DNA of 9,296 bases from Streptomyces lilacinus (GTDB lineage Bacteria; Actinomycetota; Actinomycetes; Streptomycetales; Streptomycetaceae): NCBI GenBank assembly GCA_000715685.1, contig KL569434.1, positions 26,754 to 36,049 on the forward strand. Reading direction: 5' to 3'. Numbering within the stretch: position 1 is the stretch's first letter; each line of letters begins with the position of its first letter. The translations under genes and the position numbers were made by a program. Below the pieces are notes generated by a model. That model made no database searches, was not told the DNA's origin, and worked only from the letters and a program-made list of their open reading frames with translations. Shown in pieces: positions 1 through 8,199 of the stretch.

Positions 1-13
1 GTATAAGAGACAG
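1..13. other. Residual Nextera (Tn5 mosaic-end) sequencing adapter
   Basis: The first 13 bases, GTATAAGAGACAG, are identical to the 3' end of the 19-base Tn5 mosaic end used in Nextera libraries, and the genome-like GC-rich sequence begins directly after them. This is a library-preparation remnant at a contig end, not genomic DNA. It means the true chromosome sequence starts at position 14, and that the gene reading leftward off this end is truncated by the assembly rather than in nature. Any residues translated from these bases (Cys-Leu-Leu-Tyr on the minus strand) are artefactual. Confidence 0.93.
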
Positions 14-543
14 ACCCGGGGCAGGTCGTCCGCGGCCGGCGCGCCGAGCGCCCGCAGGGCGGCCTCGGCCGTGGCCCCGCCGGCGTGGACGATCAGGCCG
101 CCGGGCGGCGGGGTGCCGCCGGGCTGGGCGTCGACGACCGTGCGGGCGCCGAGCCCGCGCAGCAGGTCGCGCAGCGCCTCGACGGCGTACTGGTCCGTGC
201 CGGGCTCCGCCATCACGGTGACCTCGTCGCCCACCCGGGCGTACCCGCTCAGGGCGCGCGCCGTCTGGGGGCGCGGCCATACGGGCGGCAGGGCGCCCGC
301 GCTCTCCCGGTCCGGGGCGCCGGACGCGCCGGCGGCGGCCCGGTCCTCGCCGGGCCCCGGGTCGGCCAGGGCGTCCCCGGCGCCGCCGAGCAGCCCGCCG
401 AGGAGGGCGGCCGCCAGCACGGTGACCCCGGCCCGCCGGGGGCGGCCGAGCCGGCCCGTGCCCAGCGCGCGCCCGGACTGCTCCCGGCCCTCGCCGCCGT
501 CCGCGTCGTCTCCGTGGGAGGGGTCGTCGCCCGGGAACCGCAC
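14..543 (-). CDS. Secreted glycosidase-like protein, N-terminal fragment (possible beta-N-acetylglucosaminidase, GH20/GH84 type)
   Basis: 176 residues of an exported protein are visible before the contig end. The chosen start is the GTG at 543-541, preceded about 6 bases upstream by GAGGAG; no better in-frame start precedes it. Residues 1-37 are a long polar, Arg-rich n-region, about 38-60 a hydrophobic Ala/Leu/Gly segment ending in Ala-Leu-Ala (likely cleavage after residue 60), and 61-86 an acidic, Pro/Ala-rich linker. From about 87 a folded domain begins with VWPRPQ and then alternates strands and helices (for example YAVEALRDLLRGLGA). This layout resembles the N-terminal domain in front of the catalytic barrel in beta-N-acetylhexosaminidases and O-GlcNAcase-like enzymes of Streptomyces (recalled, not searched). 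No catalytic residues are in the window, so the enzymatic assignment is inference. The gene is divergent from malQ. The 3' part is lost at the assembly edge, not by mutation. Confidence 0.72.
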
Positions 544-583
544 CGCCTTCTCCTCGCCCCTAGCTGTCGCGCCGTGGGCGTCG

Positions 584-612
584 AGCCCATCACCAGGGGC
601 GGGGCGTGTCAA
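584..612 (-). promoter_or_regulatory. Candidate promoter of the secreted glycosidase gene
   Basis: On the minus strand a perfect TTGACA (612-607) is followed after 17 bases by TGGGCT (589-584), a poor -10 match. The predicted transcript start near 577 would give a leader of about 35 bases before the GTG at 543. The -35 element is convincing in this GC-rich setting; the -10 is not. The rest of the 544-789 divergent region shows no other clear sigma-70-type element for malQ, and no MalR-like palindrome was seen. Confidence 0.35.
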
Positions 613-789
613 CGGAGCTGCCCGAACTGCCGGTAATGACCCGCGCGTCGTGGACGGAAGGCGAAGCGGAAACGCCGTGAAGTCCACCGAAGAGACGTCA
701 AAACGACATCGGGGAACGCAATGTGTCGGCAACCGCCGCGCATGGGTAGGGCAGAGGCGTTCGGTACGCGGCCGACCACGGAGGTATCG

Positions 790-2868
790 ATGGGCAGAGC
801 GCGCCTGGCCGAGCTGCACGGCGTCGCCACCACCTACGAGCCCGCGCCCGGCCGCACCGCACGGGTCCCCGAGGACACCGTCGTCGCCGTCCTCGCCGCT
901 CTGGGCGTCGACGCCTCCACCCCCGGGGCGGTCCGGGCCGCGCTCGACGCCCACGCGCTGGCCGCGCGCGGTCGGTTGCTGCCGCCCACGGTCGTGGCGC
1001 GGGGCGGACGGCGGCCCTCGCTCGCGCTCCCCGAGGGCACGGTGCTGCGCGTCGACACCGAGGACGGCCGCTCGCTGCCCTGGGACGGTGACGGCGGTGG
1101 TGAGCCGCTCCCGCTGGGCGGCCACGTCCTGCGTGCCCACGCCCCCGACGGCCGCACGGCCGCCGTGCCCCTGATCGTCGCCCCCGAGCGGCTGCCCGCG
1201 CCGCCCGACCGCGGCCACGGCTTCCTCGTCCAGCTCTACTCCCTGCTGTCCCACCGCTCCTGGGGCATGGGCGACCTCGGCGACCTCGCCGAGCTCGCCG
1301 CCTGGTCCGGCCGCGCCTTCGGCTCGGACTTCGTCCAGGTCAACCCCCTGCACGCGGCCGTGCCCGGGCCGCCCACCGACCCTTCGCCGTACCGTCCCTC
1401 CTCCCGCCGCTTCCCCGACCCCGTCCATCTGCGGATCGAGGAGATCCCCGAGTACGCCCACCTCGAGGGCGCCGCGCGCGAGGAGGCGCGGCTGCTCCTG
1501 GAACGGGCCGCCGCGCTGCGCGCCGGCGTGCTGACCGGCGGCGCCCTGATCGACCGCGACGCCGTCTGGGAGCTCAAGCGCGGGGCGCTCGAGCTCGTCC
1601 GGGCCGTGCCGTGCGGCCCCGGCCGCCGCGCCGCCTACCACGCCTTCCTGGCCGACCAGGGGCAGGCCCTCGACGACCACTCCACCTGGTGCGCCCTGGC
1701 CGAGGTGCACGGCGCCGACTGGCGGTCCTGGCCCGCCGGGCTGCGCGACCCCCGCTCCGCCCGCACCGCCCGCGCCCGCGGCGAGCTGCTGGACCGGGTC
1801 GACTTCCACTGCTGGCTCGCCTGGCTCACCGATCAGCAGCTGGCCGCCGCCCAGCGGGCCGCCCGCGAGGCCGGCATGCGCGTCGGCCTCGTCCACGACC
1901 TGGCCGTGGGCGTCCACCCCTCCGGCGCCGACGCCTGGGCCCAGCAGGACACCTTCGCGGCCGGCATGTCCGTCGGCGCGCCCCCCGACGCCTTCAGCCC
2001 CCACGGCCAGGACTGGGGCCTGCCCCCCTGGCGCCCCGACGCCCTGGCCGCCACCGGCTACGCCCCCTACCGCGAGCTGCTGGGCGGCCTGCTGCGGCAC
2101 GCCGGCGGGCTGCGCGTCGACCACGTGATGGGCCTGTTCCGGCTGTGGTGGGTGCCGCAGGGCCGGGAGCCCCGGCACGGCGCCTACGTCCGCTACGACG
2201 CCGAGGCGATGCTCGGCGTGCTCGCCCTGGAGGCGCACCGCGCGGGCGCCACCGTCATAGGGGAGGACCTCGGCACGGTCGAGGACGGCGTCCGCGAGAC
2301 GCTCGCCGAGCGCGGGGTGCTGGGCACGTCGGTGCTGTGGTTCGAGCGGGACTGGGCGAACGGGAACGGCGCCGCCCCGCCCCTGGAGCCGGCGCGCTGG
2401 CGCACCGGGTGCCTGGCCACCGCCACCACCCACGACCTGCCGAGCACCGCCGCCCGGCTGACCGGCGACCACGTCGAGCTGCGGCACCGCCTCGGCCTGC
2501 TCACCCGTCCGCTCGAGGAGGAGCAGCGCGAGGACGCGACCGGGACGGCCGAGTGGCTGGCCCTCTTCGGCCGGCTCGGCCTGCTGCCCGAGGGTCCCGG
2601 CGACGAGGAGGCGGCGGTGGGGGCCGTCCACCGCTTCCTGCTGCGCACCCCCGCCCGCCTGGTCGGCGTCTGGCTGCCGGACACGGTCGGCGACCGCCGC
2701 CCGCAGAACCTGCCGGGCACCTGGGACCAGTACCCGAACTGGCGGCTGCCCGTCGCCGACGCCTCCGGCCGCCCGCTCTCGCTGGAGGAGCTGGTGGACT
2801 CGCCCCGGCTGCACACCCTGATGGAGGAGGTCGCGGCCGGCCTGCGCCGGGCCGGGGGAGGCCGATAG
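790..2868 (+). CDS. malQ: 4-alpha-glucanotransferase (amylomaltase), GH77
   Basis: Cytoplasmic enzyme that transfers alpha-1,4-glucan segments between maltodextrins and releases glucose, used in maltose and maltodextrin metabolism. The protein is 692 residues, the usual size for actinobacterial MalQ. Residues 1 to about 140 form the extra N-terminal domain typical of this group; the GH77 barrel starts near residue 143 (HGFLVQLYSLLSHRSWGMGD). The substrate-binding stretch DPSPYRPSSRRF follows. The catalytic nucleophile is D444 in RVDHV, the acid/base E492 in GEDLG, and the transition-state aspartate D549 in TTHDLPS, closely matching the E. coli MalQ spacing (D448, E496, D548). The ATG at 790 has GGAGG just upstream (about 780-784) and gives the family N-terminus MGRARLAELHGVAT; an in-frame ATG at 721 would add 23 unlike residues and is rejected. 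The neighbouring gene upstream is divergent; the downstream one starts 47 bases later but seems to have its own promoter. Confidence 0.97.
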   Translation: MGRARLAELHGVATTYEPAPGRTARVPEDTVVAVLAALGVDASTPGAVRAALDAHALAARGRLLPPTVVARGGRRPSLALPEGTVLRVDTEDGRSLPWDGDGGGEPLPLGGHVLRAHAPDGRTAAVPLIVAPERLPAPPDRGHGFLVQLYSLLSHRSWGMGDLGDLAELAAWSGRAFGSDFVQVNPLHAAVPGPPTDPSPYRPSSRRFPDPVHLRIEEIPEYAHLEGAAREEARLLLERAAALRAGVLTGGALIDRDAVWELKRGALELVRAVPCGPGRRAAYHAFLADQGQALDDHSTWCALAEVHGADWRSWPAGLRDPRSARTARARGELLDRVDFHCWLAWLTDQQLAAAQRAAREAGMRVGLVHDLAVGVHPSGADAWAQQDTFAAGMSVGAPPDAFSPHGQDWGLPPWRPDALAATGYAPYRELLGGLLRHAGGLRVDHVMGLFRLWWVPQGREPRHGAYVRYDAEAMLGVLALEAHRAGATVIGEDLGTVEDGVRETLAERGVLGTSVLWFERDWANGNGAAPPLEPARWRTGCLATATTHDLPSTAARLTGDHVELRHRLGLLTRPLEEEQREDATGTAEWLALFGRLGLLPEGPGDEEAAVGAVHRFLLRTPARLVGVWLPDTVGDRRPQNLPGTWDQYPNWRLPVADASGRPLSLEELVDSPRLHTLMEEVAAGLRRAGGGR

Positions 2869-2903
2869 GCCACCCCGGGCGCGCGCGGGCCGCGGGTGTC
2901 CGA

Positions 2904-2909
2904 TACGTT
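2904..2909 (+). promoter_or_regulatory. -10 element for a probable leaderless transcript
   Basis: TACGTT lies six bases before the GTG start of the small membrane protein, so transcription would be expected to begin at, or within a base of, the first base of the start codon. The only purine-rich stretch, GAGG at 2910-2913, is two bases from the GTG, too close to act as a normal ribosome binding site. This is the layout of leaderless mRNAs that are common in Streptomyces. The expected -35 position holds only GC-rich sequence without a good match. Confidence 0.5.
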
Positions 2910-2915
2910 GAGGCC

Positions 2916-3194
2916 GTGAGCAATAAGGTCAACAAGAACGCCGTGCGTGCCGGTGCCATCTCCGCCGGCACGATGCTGATGCTGCTGATGTCGTCCCCCG
3001 CGTTCGCGCTCACCCGCGACGACGGCGACGACCCGGGCCCCGGCCTGAGCGTGATCAACACGCTCGGCCTGTACGTGGCCGCGCCGATCGTCCTCTTCCT
3101 GGTCATCGCGGGCCTGACCATGGTCCTCGCCAGGAACTCCGACAACACCCGCACGCACAGCGCGCAGACGCACTTCCCGCGCAGCACGCGCTGA
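2916..3194 (+). CDS. Small exported single-pass membrane protein, function unknown
   Basis: 92 residues beginning VSNKVNKNAVRAGAISAG. Residues 1-12 are basic, 13-31 hydrophobic and end in Ala-Phe-Ala, a good signal peptidase I site (cleavage after 31). An acidic, Gly/Pro-rich stretch follows at 32-44 (TRDDGDDPGPG), then a hydrophobic membrane span at about 50-71. The 20-residue C-terminal tail is polar and net basic. By the positive-inside rule the short acidic part would face outside and the tail the cytoplasm. I recognise it only as a type of conserved small membrane protein annotated as hypothetical in Streptomyces; no enzymatic motif is present. The start is the GTG at 2916, six bases after a -10-like TACGTT. 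The gene sits 47 bases after malQ and ends at a strong terminator, so it may also receive malQ read-through. Existence as a gene is well supported by signal peptide, codon use and terminator; the role is unknown. Confidence 0.85.
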   Translation: MSNKVNKNAVRAGAISAGTMLMLLMSSPAFALTRDDGDDPGPGLSVINTLGLYVAAPIVLFLVIAGLTMVLARNSDNTRTHSAQTHFPRSTR

Positions 3195-3219
3195 CGTTCC
3201 ACCGTCTGACAGCACCCCG

Positions 3220-3250
3220 AAGGCCGGCACCGCATGGTGCCGGCCTTTTT
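3220..3250 (+). terminator. Rho-independent terminator after the small membrane protein
   Basis: A perfect 12-bp stem (AAGGCCGGCACC, 3220-3231, pairing with 3236-3247) with a GCAT tetraloop, running into TTTTT at 3246-3250. It lies 25 bases after the stop codon and ends the malQ / small-protein direction of transcription, insulating the desaturase promoter that follows. Confidence 0.93.
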
Positions 3251-3281
3251 GCTGCCCGATTCCGTGTACGGGCCATCGGCT

Positions 3282-3311
3282 TTGGCGTTTGCCGGACCGC
3301 TAACTTACGGT
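3282..3311 (+). promoter_or_regulatory. Candidate promoter of the acyl-ACP desaturase gene
   Basis: TTGGCG (3282-3287) and TACGGT (3306-3311) are separated by 18 bases and resemble housekeeping-sigma -35 and -10 elements. The predicted start of transcription near 3318 would leave a leader of about 40 bases before the GTG at 3358. The -10 element lies inside the first of two palindromes, which is what a repressed promoter would look like. Confidence 0.5.
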
Positions 3312-3334
3312 GTCGTAACCTACGGAGCCGTAGG
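3301..3334 (+). promoter_or_regulatory. Two abutting palindromic operator sites over the desaturase promoter
   Basis: TTACGGTGTCGTAA (3305-3318; 5-bp arms TTACG/CGTAA) is followed without a gap by CCTACGGAGCCGTAGG (3319-3334; perfect 7-bp arms with a 2-base centre). The same stretch can be read as a tandem 15-base repeat starting TAAC(T/C)TACGG at 3301 and 3316, identical at 12 of 15 positions. The sites cover the -10 and the predicted transcription start. Palindromes of this TACGG..CCGTA type are typical of TetR-family operators next to actinomycete lipid genes (general knowledge); the regulator is not in the window and its identity is inference. Confidence 0.75.
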
Positions 3335-3346
3335 TGATGATCGTCC

Positions 3347-3351
3347 AGGAG
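3347..3351 (+). promoter_or_regulatory. Ribosome binding site deciding the desaturase start
   Basis: AGGAG at 3347-3351 lies six bases before the GTG at 3358, an ideal spacing. It favours this start over the in-frame ATG at 3337 and GTG at 3334, which overlap or touch the operator; the ATG has only GGAG (3324-3327, inside the operator) nine bases upstream. Confidence 0.7.
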
Positions 3352-3357
3352 CCGCAC

Positions 3358-4329
3358 GTGACCCTCGCCCCCTCCCACGACGGCCTGGCCGTCTGGAGCG
3401 ACGCCCGCCTGCTGTACGCCCTCGAAGAGGTCGTCGAGACCGAGCTCAACCGGCACCTGAAGGTGGCCAAGGAATGGATGCCGCACGAGTACGTGCCGTG
3501 GAGCGACGGGCGGAACTTCGACGGCCCCCTGGGCGGTGAGGCCTGGGCGCCCGAGCAGTCGAAGGTCTCCGACATCGGGCGCATCGCCCTGGTCGTCAAC
3601 CTGCTGACCGAGGACAACCTGCCCAGCTACCACCACGAGATCGCCACGCTCTTCGGCCGCGACGGCGCCTGGGGCACCTGGGTCCACCGGTGGACGGCGG
3701 AGGAGGGCCGGCACGGCATCGTGATGCGCGACTACCTGCTCACCTCGCGCGCCGTCGATCCCGTCGAGCTCGAGCGCTTCCGCATGCGGCACATGAGCGA
3801 GGGCTTCGAGTCCGACAACCGCCACAGCATGCTGCACTCGGTCGCCTACGTCGCCTTCCAGGAGCTGGCCACCCGCATCTCGCACCGCAACACCGGCCAC
3901 CACTCGGGCGACCCCGTCTGCGACCGGATGCTCGCGCGGATCGCCACCGACGAGAACCTGCACATGGTCTTCTACCGGAACCTGCTGGCCAAGGCCTTCG
4001 AGCTGGCGCCCGACCAGACCATGAGCGCCGTCCGGGACGTGGTCACCGGCTTCCGGATGCCCGGCCACGGCATCCCCGGCTTCGAGCGGGCCGCCGCGCA
4101 GATGGCCATCGGCGGCATCTACAACCTGCGCATCCACCACGACGACGTGCTCCAGCCGGTGCTGCGCTTCCTCAAGGTCCTGGAGATCACCGGCCTGGGC
4201 CCGGAGGGGCTGCGCGCCCAGGAGGAACTGGGCCTGTTCATGGGCGGCCTCGACGACCAGGCGACGAAGTTCGACGAGCGCCGCGAGGCGCTGCTGGCCC
4301 GCCGACGGGAGCGGGCGGAGAAGGCCTGA
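3358..4329 (+). CDS. Soluble acyl-[acyl-carrier-protein] desaturase (diiron)
   Basis: Introduces a cis double bond into acyl chains carried on ACP, using a ferritin-like diiron centre, oxygen and reduced ferredoxin, and so sets membrane-lipid fluidity. The protein is 323 residues from the GTG at 3358, normal for the bacterial stearoyl-ACP desaturase (FA_desaturase_2) family. All iron ligands are seen in order: E85 in LLTEDNLPSY, E116-x-x-H119 in TAEEGRH, E169 in FQELATRISH, and E199-x-x-H202 in TDENLH, matching E105, E143/H146, E196 and E229/H232 of the castor enzyme. No signal peptide or membrane span is present, so it is cytoplasmic. It is monocistronic, bracketed by terminators. Control is probably by a repressor acting at the double palindrome over its promoter, which would fit tuning by lipid or acyl-CoA status. 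The in-frame ATG at 3337 would add seven residues and cannot be fully excluded. Regiospecificity cannot be judged from sequence alone. Confidence 0.95.
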   Translation: MTLAPSHDGLAVWSDARLLYALEEVVETELNRHLKVAKEWMPHEYVPWSDGRNFDGPLGGEAWAPEQSKVSDIGRIALVVNLLTEDNLPSYHHEIATLFGRDGAWGTWVHRWTAEEGRHGIVMRDYLLTSRAVDPVELERFRMRHMSEGFESDNRHSMLHSVAYVAFQELATRISHRNTGHHSGDPVCDRMLARIATDENLHMVFYRNLLAKAFELAPDQTMSAVRDVVTGFRMPGHGIPGFERAAAQMAIGGIYNLRIHHDDVLQPVLRFLKVLEITGLGPEGLRAQEELGLFMGGLDDQATKFDERREALLARRRERAEKA

Positions 4330-4336
4330 GACGCCG

Positions 4337-4371
4337 AAGGGACGCCCCGGACTCCCGGGGCGCCCCTTTTT
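4337..4371 (+). terminator. Terminator between the convergent desaturase and pepN genes
   Basis: The stem pairs CGCCCCGG (4343-4350) with 4355-4362 around an ACTC loop; after one A/C mismatch the stem extends by five more pairs (AAGGG with CCCTT). On the plus strand it runs into T's at 4367-4371, so it ends the desaturase transcript. On the minus strand it lies just past the pepN stop but has no good T-run, so it would work there, if at all, as a tail-less hairpin. Confidence 0.9.
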
Positions 4372-4382
4372 CGTCCTCGACG

Positions 4383-6953
4383 TCAGGAAGCGGCTGCCGC
4401 GTCCGCGGCCTGCGCCTTCAGGGCCCGCTCGACGCCGGCCCGGCACTCCGTGACCAGACGGCGCAGCGCGGCGCTCGCCTCGGTCGAGGCGAGCCAGGCG
4501 TCGGTCGCGTCCAGCGTGGCCTGCGAGACCTCCAGGGCCGGGTAGAGGCCGATCGCGATCTGCTGGGCCATCTCGTGGCTGCGGTGGTCCCAGACGTCCT
4601 TGACCACGGCGAAGTACTTCTCGGCGTAGCCGGCGAGCAGCTCGCGCTGGTCGGCCTGCTGGAAGCCGCCGATGACCGACTCCTGCACCGCGTTGGGCAG
4701 CTTGTCGGAGTCGATCACCGAGGCCCACGCCTCGGCCTTGGCCTCGGCCGTCGGCCGTGCGGCCCGCGCGTACGCGGCGTGCTGCTCGCCCGCCGAGGTC
4801 CGGTCCCGCTCGAGCTCGGCGGCGATGTCCTTCTCGTCGGCCCGGCCGGTGGCGGCGAGGCGGACGAGCAGGTCCCAGCGCAGCTCGGTGTCCACGACCA
4901 GGCCCTCGACGCTCTCGGTGCCGGCCAGCAGGCCGGCGACGAGGTCGAGCTGCTCGTCGGTGCGGGCGGTGGCGGCGAACGCCCGGGCCCACGCGAGCTG
5001 GTGGTCGCTGCCGGGTGCGGCGGCGCGCAGGTGCTCGAGCGCGGCCTCCGTCCACTTCGCCAGGCCCGTCGCGCGCCACGTGGGCGCGGCGTACAGCTCG
5101 AGGGCGGTCTTGACCTGGCGGTGCAGCGACTGCACGACGCCGATGTCGGACTCCTTGGCGACGCCGGACAGCACCAGGTCGAGGTAGTCGCGGGTGGCCA
5201 GCTCGCCGTCGCGGGTCATGTCCCAGGCCGAGGCCCAGCTCAGGGCGCGGGGGAGGGACTCGGCGAAGTCGCCCAGGTGCTGGGTGACGGTCGCCAGGGA
5301 CTCGGCGTCGAGGCGGACCTTGGCGTACGACAGGTCGTCCTCGTTGAGCAGGACCACCGCGGGGCGGCGGACGCCGACCAGCTGCGGGACCTCGGTGAGC
5401 TCGCCGTCGACGTCCAGCTCGATCCGGTCCTTGCGGACCAGCTTGCCGCCCTCGAGCTCGTAGAGGCCGATCGCGATGCGGTGCGGGCGCAGCGTGGGCT
5501 CGCCCTTGGCGCCGGCGGGCAGGGCGGGGGCCTCCTGCTTGACGGCGAAGGAGGTGATGACGCCGGCCTCGTCCGTGGCGATCTCCGGGCGCAGGATGTT
5601 GATGCCGGCCGTCTCCAGCCACTTCTTCGACCAGGTCTTCAGGTCGCGCCCGGAGGTCTTCTCCAGCGCGCCGAGCAGGTCGGAGAGGCGGGTGTTGCCG
5701 AAGGCGTGCGCCTTGAAGTACGCCTGCACACCGGTGAAGAAGGCGTCCATGCCGACGTAGGCGACGAGCTGCTTGAGGACGGAGGCGCCCTTGGCGTACG
5801 TGATGCCGTCGAAGTTGACGAGCACGTCGTCGAGGTCGCGGATGTCCGCCATGATCGGGTGGGTGGAGGGCAGCTGGTCCTGCCGGTAGGCCCACGTCTT
5901 CATGGAGTTGGCGAACGTCGTCCACGAGTGGGGCCACTTGCTGCCGGGCGCGTACGCCTGGCAGGCGATGGAGGTGTAGGTGGCGAACGACTCGTTCAGC
6001 CACAGGTCGTTCCACCACTCCATGGTGACCAGGTCGCCGAACCACATGTGGGCCAGCTCGTGCAGGATCGTCTCGGCGCGCACCTCGTAGGCGGCGTCGG
6101 TCACCTTCGAGCGGAAGACGTACTGGTCGCGGATGGTGACCGCGCCCGCGTTCTCCATCGCGCCGGCGTTGAACTCCGGCACGAACAGCTGGTCGTACTT
6201 GGCGAAGGGGTAGGCGTAGTCGAACTTCTCCTGGAACCAGTCGAAGCCCTGCCGCGTGACCTCGAAGATCGCGTCGGCGTCGAGGAACTCGGCGAGCGAG
6301 GGCCGGCAGTAGATGCCGAGCGGGACGCTCTGCCCGTCCTTCTCGTAGCTGCTGTGCACCGAGTGGTACGGGCCGGCGATCAGCGCGGTGATGTACGTGG
6401 AGATGCGCGGCGTCGGCTCGAAGCGCCAGACGTTGTCCGCCGGGCGCTCGGGCGTCGGCGAGTTGGAGATGACGGTCCAGCCCTCGGGGGCCTTCACCGT
6501 GAACTGGAACGTCGCCTTCAGGTCCGGCTGCTCGAAGGAGGCGAAGACGCGGCGGGCGTCGGGGACCTCGAACTGCGTGTACAGATAGGCCTGCTGGTCC
6601 ACCGGGTCGACGAAACGGTGCAGTCCCTCGCCGGTGTTGGTGTACGCGCAGTCCGCGACGACCTTCAGCTCGTTGCGCCCGGCGAGCAGGCCCGGCAGCG
6701 CGATCCGGCTGTCCTGGAAGACGGCGGCCGCGTCGAGGGCGGTGCCGTTCAGCACGACCTCGTGCACGGTGGGGGCGACCAGGTCGATGAAGGAGTCACC
6801 CGCCTCGGCGGCCTCGAAGCGCACGACGGTCTCGGACCGGTACGTGCCTCCCTCCTGCGCGCCGGAGAGGTCGAGCTCGATCTCGTACGAGTCCACGGTC
6901 AGCAGCCGGGCACGCTGCTGCGCCTCGTCGCGGGTCAGATTCGTACCGGGCAC
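4383..6953 (-). CDS. pepN: Aminopeptidase N, M1 zinc metallopeptidase
   Basis: Cytoplasmic zinc exopeptidase that removes N-terminal residues from peptides in the last steps of protein turnover. The protein is 856 residues, the usual size of Streptomyces PepN. Domains in order: N-terminal beta-saddle (about 1-195); catalytic thermolysin-like domain with the exopeptidase motif GAMEN at 264-268 and the zinc site HELAH at 298-302, whose third ligand is E321 in LWLNESFATY (HEXXH-18-E), plus the transition-state tyrosine, probably Y386 in GITYAKGAS; then a long helical ERAP1-like C-terminal domain (about 520-856). These positions are close to H297, H301, E320 and Y381 of E. coli PepN. The start is the GTG at 6953-6951 with AAGGAGA seven bases upstream (6967-6961). 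There is no signal peptide. It is convergent with the desaturase and 139 bases downstream of asd, separated by a large palindrome, so it is probably transcribed alone; I found no convincing promoter in 6954-7041. Confidence 0.97.
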   Translation of the reverse strand: MPGTNLTRDEAQQRARLLTVDSYEIELDLSGAQEGGTYRSETVVRFEAAEAGDSFIDLVAPTVHEVVLNGTALDAAAVFQDSRIALPGLLAGRNELKVVADCAYTNTGEGLHRFVDPVDQQAYLYTQFEVPDARRVFASFEQPDLKATFQFTVKAPEGWTVISNSPTPERPADNVWRFEPTPRISTYITALIAGPYHSVHSSYEKDGQSVPLGIYCRPSLAEFLDADAIFEVTRQGFDWFQEKFDYAYPFAKYDQLFVPEFNAGAMENAGAVTIRDQYVFRSKVTDAAYEVRAETILHELAHMWFGDLVTMEWWNDLWLNESFATYTSIACQAYAPGSKWPHSWTTFANSMKTWAYRQDQLPSTHPIMADIRDLDDVLVNFDGITYAKGASVLKQLVAYVGMDAFFTGVQAYFKAHAFGNTRLSDLLGALEKTSGRDLKTWSKKWLETAGINILRPEIATDEAGVITSFAVKQEAPALPAGAKGEPTLRPHRIAIGLYELEGGKLVRKDRIELDVDGELTEVPQLVGVRRPAVVLLNEDDLSYAKVRLDAESLATVTQHLGDFAESLPRALSWASAWDMTRDGELATRDYLDLVLSGVAKESDIGVVQSLHRQVKTALELYAAPTWRATGLAKWTEAALEHLRAAAPGSDHQLAWARAFAATARTDEQLDLVAGLLAGTESVEGLVVDTELRWDLLVRLAATGRADEKDIAAELERDRTSAGEQHAAYARAARPTAEAKAEAWASVIDSDKLPNAVQESVIGGFQQADQRELLAGYAEKYFAVVKDVWDHRSHEMAQQIAIGLYPALEVSQATLDATDAWLASTEASAALRRLVTECRAGVERALKAQAADAAAAS

Positions 6954-7041
6954 GTGGGCATCTCCTTAACGTCGCGATGTTCCGGCCATCCTTCCACGCC
7001 GTCGCTGTCCGTGGCGGTGCGTACGCTGACGGCGGATGCGC

Positions 7042-7073
7042 GAAGGGGGCGGGCCCGCGGGCCCGCCCCCTTC
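7042..7073 (-). terminator. Perfect 32-base palindrome, probable tail-less terminator of asd
   Basis: GAAGGGGGCGGGCC (7042-7055) pairs fully with 7060-7073 around a CGCG centre, giving a 14-bp stem. No T-run follows on either strand. It lies 20 bases past the asd stop and 88 bases before the pepN start, so it probably ends asd transcription as the hairpin-only (I-shaped) type proposed for Streptomyces. Confidence 0.8.
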
Positions 7074-7092
7074 ACCGGGATGCCTGTCGGCG

Positions 7093-8130
<1,038 letters not shown>

Positions 8131-8199
8131 CTACTCACGTTCAGCACGTACGTCCAACGACGGCTGACCTGGCTCTACGGTTCCCATCATGCGGGGGGA

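Noticed and set aside
601..789. MalR-type or ECF-sigma (GGAAC / CGTC) control sites upstream of malQ
   Set aside because: Isolated GGAAAC, GGGGAAC and CGTC stretches occur but not with the spacing or symmetry needed for a supported site.
71..1174. Plus-strand frame of 367 codons before and into malQ
   Set aside because: It overlaps both the minus-strand glycosidase fragment and the true malQ frame, and its composition is that of antisense GC-rich DNA.
2869..2903. Possible terminator hairpin between malQ and the small membrane protein
   Set aside because: Only short GC-rich matches such as CACCC/GGGTG can pair, with mismatches next to them and no T-run.
1611..3194. Plus-strand frame of 527 codons overlapping malQ and running into the small membrane protein
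   Set aside because: The part inside malQ is a frame-shifted shadow, extremely Arg/Pro/Ala-rich. Only the last 92 codons, from the GTG at 2916, have signal-peptide and membrane features.
3103..6045. Minus-strand open frame of 980 codons across the desaturase and part of pepN
   Set aside because: An out-of-frame shadow produced by high GC; it is Arg/Pro/Gly-rich, crosses the terminator between the convergent genes and matches no family.
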